DNA of 5,347 bases from Actinomycetes bacterium (GTDB lineage Bacteria; Actinomycetota; Actinomycetes; Actinomycetales; Demequinaceae), in the NCBI GenBank assembly GCA_023432235.1, contig JAEYUX010000091.1, positions 1 through 5,347 on the forward strand, read 5' to 3'. The notes below the pieces were generated by a model that worked only from the letters and a program-made list of their open reading frames with translations, made no database searches and was not told the origin of the DNA. Shown here piece by piece: positions 4,906 through 5,347 of the stretch (position 1 is its first letter; every line of letters begins with the position of its first letter). A program made the translations under genes and the position numbers.

Positions 4906-4930
4906 GTGCGGCCGATGGCCGCGACGCACC

Positions 4931-4960
4931 AAGATACCTCACGCTCGCGCCTGCGGCCAA
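4931..4960 (-). promoter_or_regulatory. Putative promoter of the tRNA-Ile/tRNA-Ala pair
   Basis: On the minus strand there is a -35-like TTGGCC (4955-4960) and, after an 18-bp spacer, a -10-like TATCTT (4931-4936). This fits the actinobacterial TANNNT pattern. Transcription would start near 4924, about 20 bp before tRNA-Ile. The short leader contains the hairpin GCGGCC-GAT-GGCCGC (4908-4922), just ahead of the mature tRNA 5' end, which could affect processing. Each hexamer matches consensus at four of six positions. Confidence 0.5.
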
Positions 4961-5011
4961 ACCGATATGAGCCGCTCGCGTGGAGGTGCGTGGTGCGAGA
5001 AAACCCTGAAA

Positions 5012-5347
5012 CTAGTCGTCGGTCAGCGTGACATACACGCCGCCCACAACGCGCGAGACCGTGTTGTACAACATCGCGCCAATCACCGAGAGCCCCGAGA
5101 TCAACACGACGTTGGTGACAGCCACGAGGAGCGCGGCCGACATCACCTTGCCGTAGTTGAGGAACTGGAGGATGTTGACCTCCTGCTCCGTGGTGAACAG
5201 GCGCTGCACCCAGTCGTTGACGAGGTCGATCGTGCCCATCGAATTGAGCGCGCTCCACAGGATGTGCACCGCGATGATGAACATGATGCCGAGTGCGATC
5301 GACAGCAGGAAACCGATCTTGAGCGCCGACCACGGGTCAAGGCGGCT
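5012..5347 (-). CDS. DUF3566 membrane protein, 5' part outside the window
   Basis: The visible 111 residues are the C-terminal domain of a DUF3566 protein, the family of M. tuberculosis Rv0007. The frame is open to the window edge, so the start and the usual variable, low-complexity N-terminus are missing; the ATG at 5284 is internal. Seen: SRLDPWSALKIGFLLSIALGI, the conserved domain start and first membrane helix, which continues through MFIIAVHILWSALNSMG. An amphipathic or extracytoplasmic stretch follows (TIDLVNDWVQRLFTTEQEVNILQFLNYGK). A second helix (VMSAALLVAVTNVVLISGLSVIGAMLYN) follows, then VVGGVYVTLTDD-stop. The molecular role is not established. The family normally sits directly after gyrA and before tRNA-Ile and tRNA-Ala, as here. 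This end of the window is therefore core chromosome. Confidence 0.93.
   Translation of the reverse strand, partial: SRLDPWSALKIGFLLSIALGIMFIIAVHILWSALNSMGTIDLVNDWVQRLFTTEQEVNILQFLNYGKVMSAALLVAVTNVVLISGLSVIGAMLYNTVSRVVGGVYVTLTDD

Overview
The window looks like a GC-rich actinobacterial chromosome, probably from Microbacteriaceae or a related family. The best anchor is the right end. A DUF3566 membrane protein is followed on the minus strand by tRNA-Ile(GAT) and tRNA-Ala(TGC). This is the order known downstream of gyrB-gyrA in many actinobacteria, for example Rv0007-ileT-alaT in Mycobacterium tuberculosis. gyrA is therefore expected just outside the right edge, though it is not visible here.

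Everything left of tRNA-Ala looks like an inserted, partly decayed mobile element. From left to right it holds: the end of a helix-turn-helix protein that resembles the DNA-binding tail of a resolvase (1-303, +); a wrecked MobF/TrwC-type conjugative relaxase (354-1125, -), in which about 166 N-terminal residues are joined out of frame to a short tail; a palindrome-rich, mostly non-coding region (1126-1385) with hairpins just ahead of the relaxase; an intact three-gene cassette (1386-3917); and the C-terminal half of a large serine recombinase (about 3983-4691, +), which runs into the 3' end of tRNA-Ala.

The cassette is the only part of the element that looks fully functional. A LysR-type regulator (-) faces a two-gene operon (+) made of an EamA-family ten-helix exporter and an NAD(P)-binding SDR-like oxidoreductase. 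The two operon genes overlap by ATGA. The natural model is that LysR senses a small molecule and switches on its export and its reduction or modification, but the substrate cannot be read from the sequence. The 79-bp divergent promoter carries a perfect 14-bp palindrome over the LysR start codon and a possible three-codon leader reading frame joined to the EamA start.

Overall this reads as a cargo operon left behind by an integrative mobilizable or conjugative element whose transfer and excision genes are broken. No CRISPR array, rRNA or intact transposase is seen. The cassette is of an ordinary type. The most notable points are the decay of the recombinase zinc ribbon, the relaxase deletion, and the layout of the control region.
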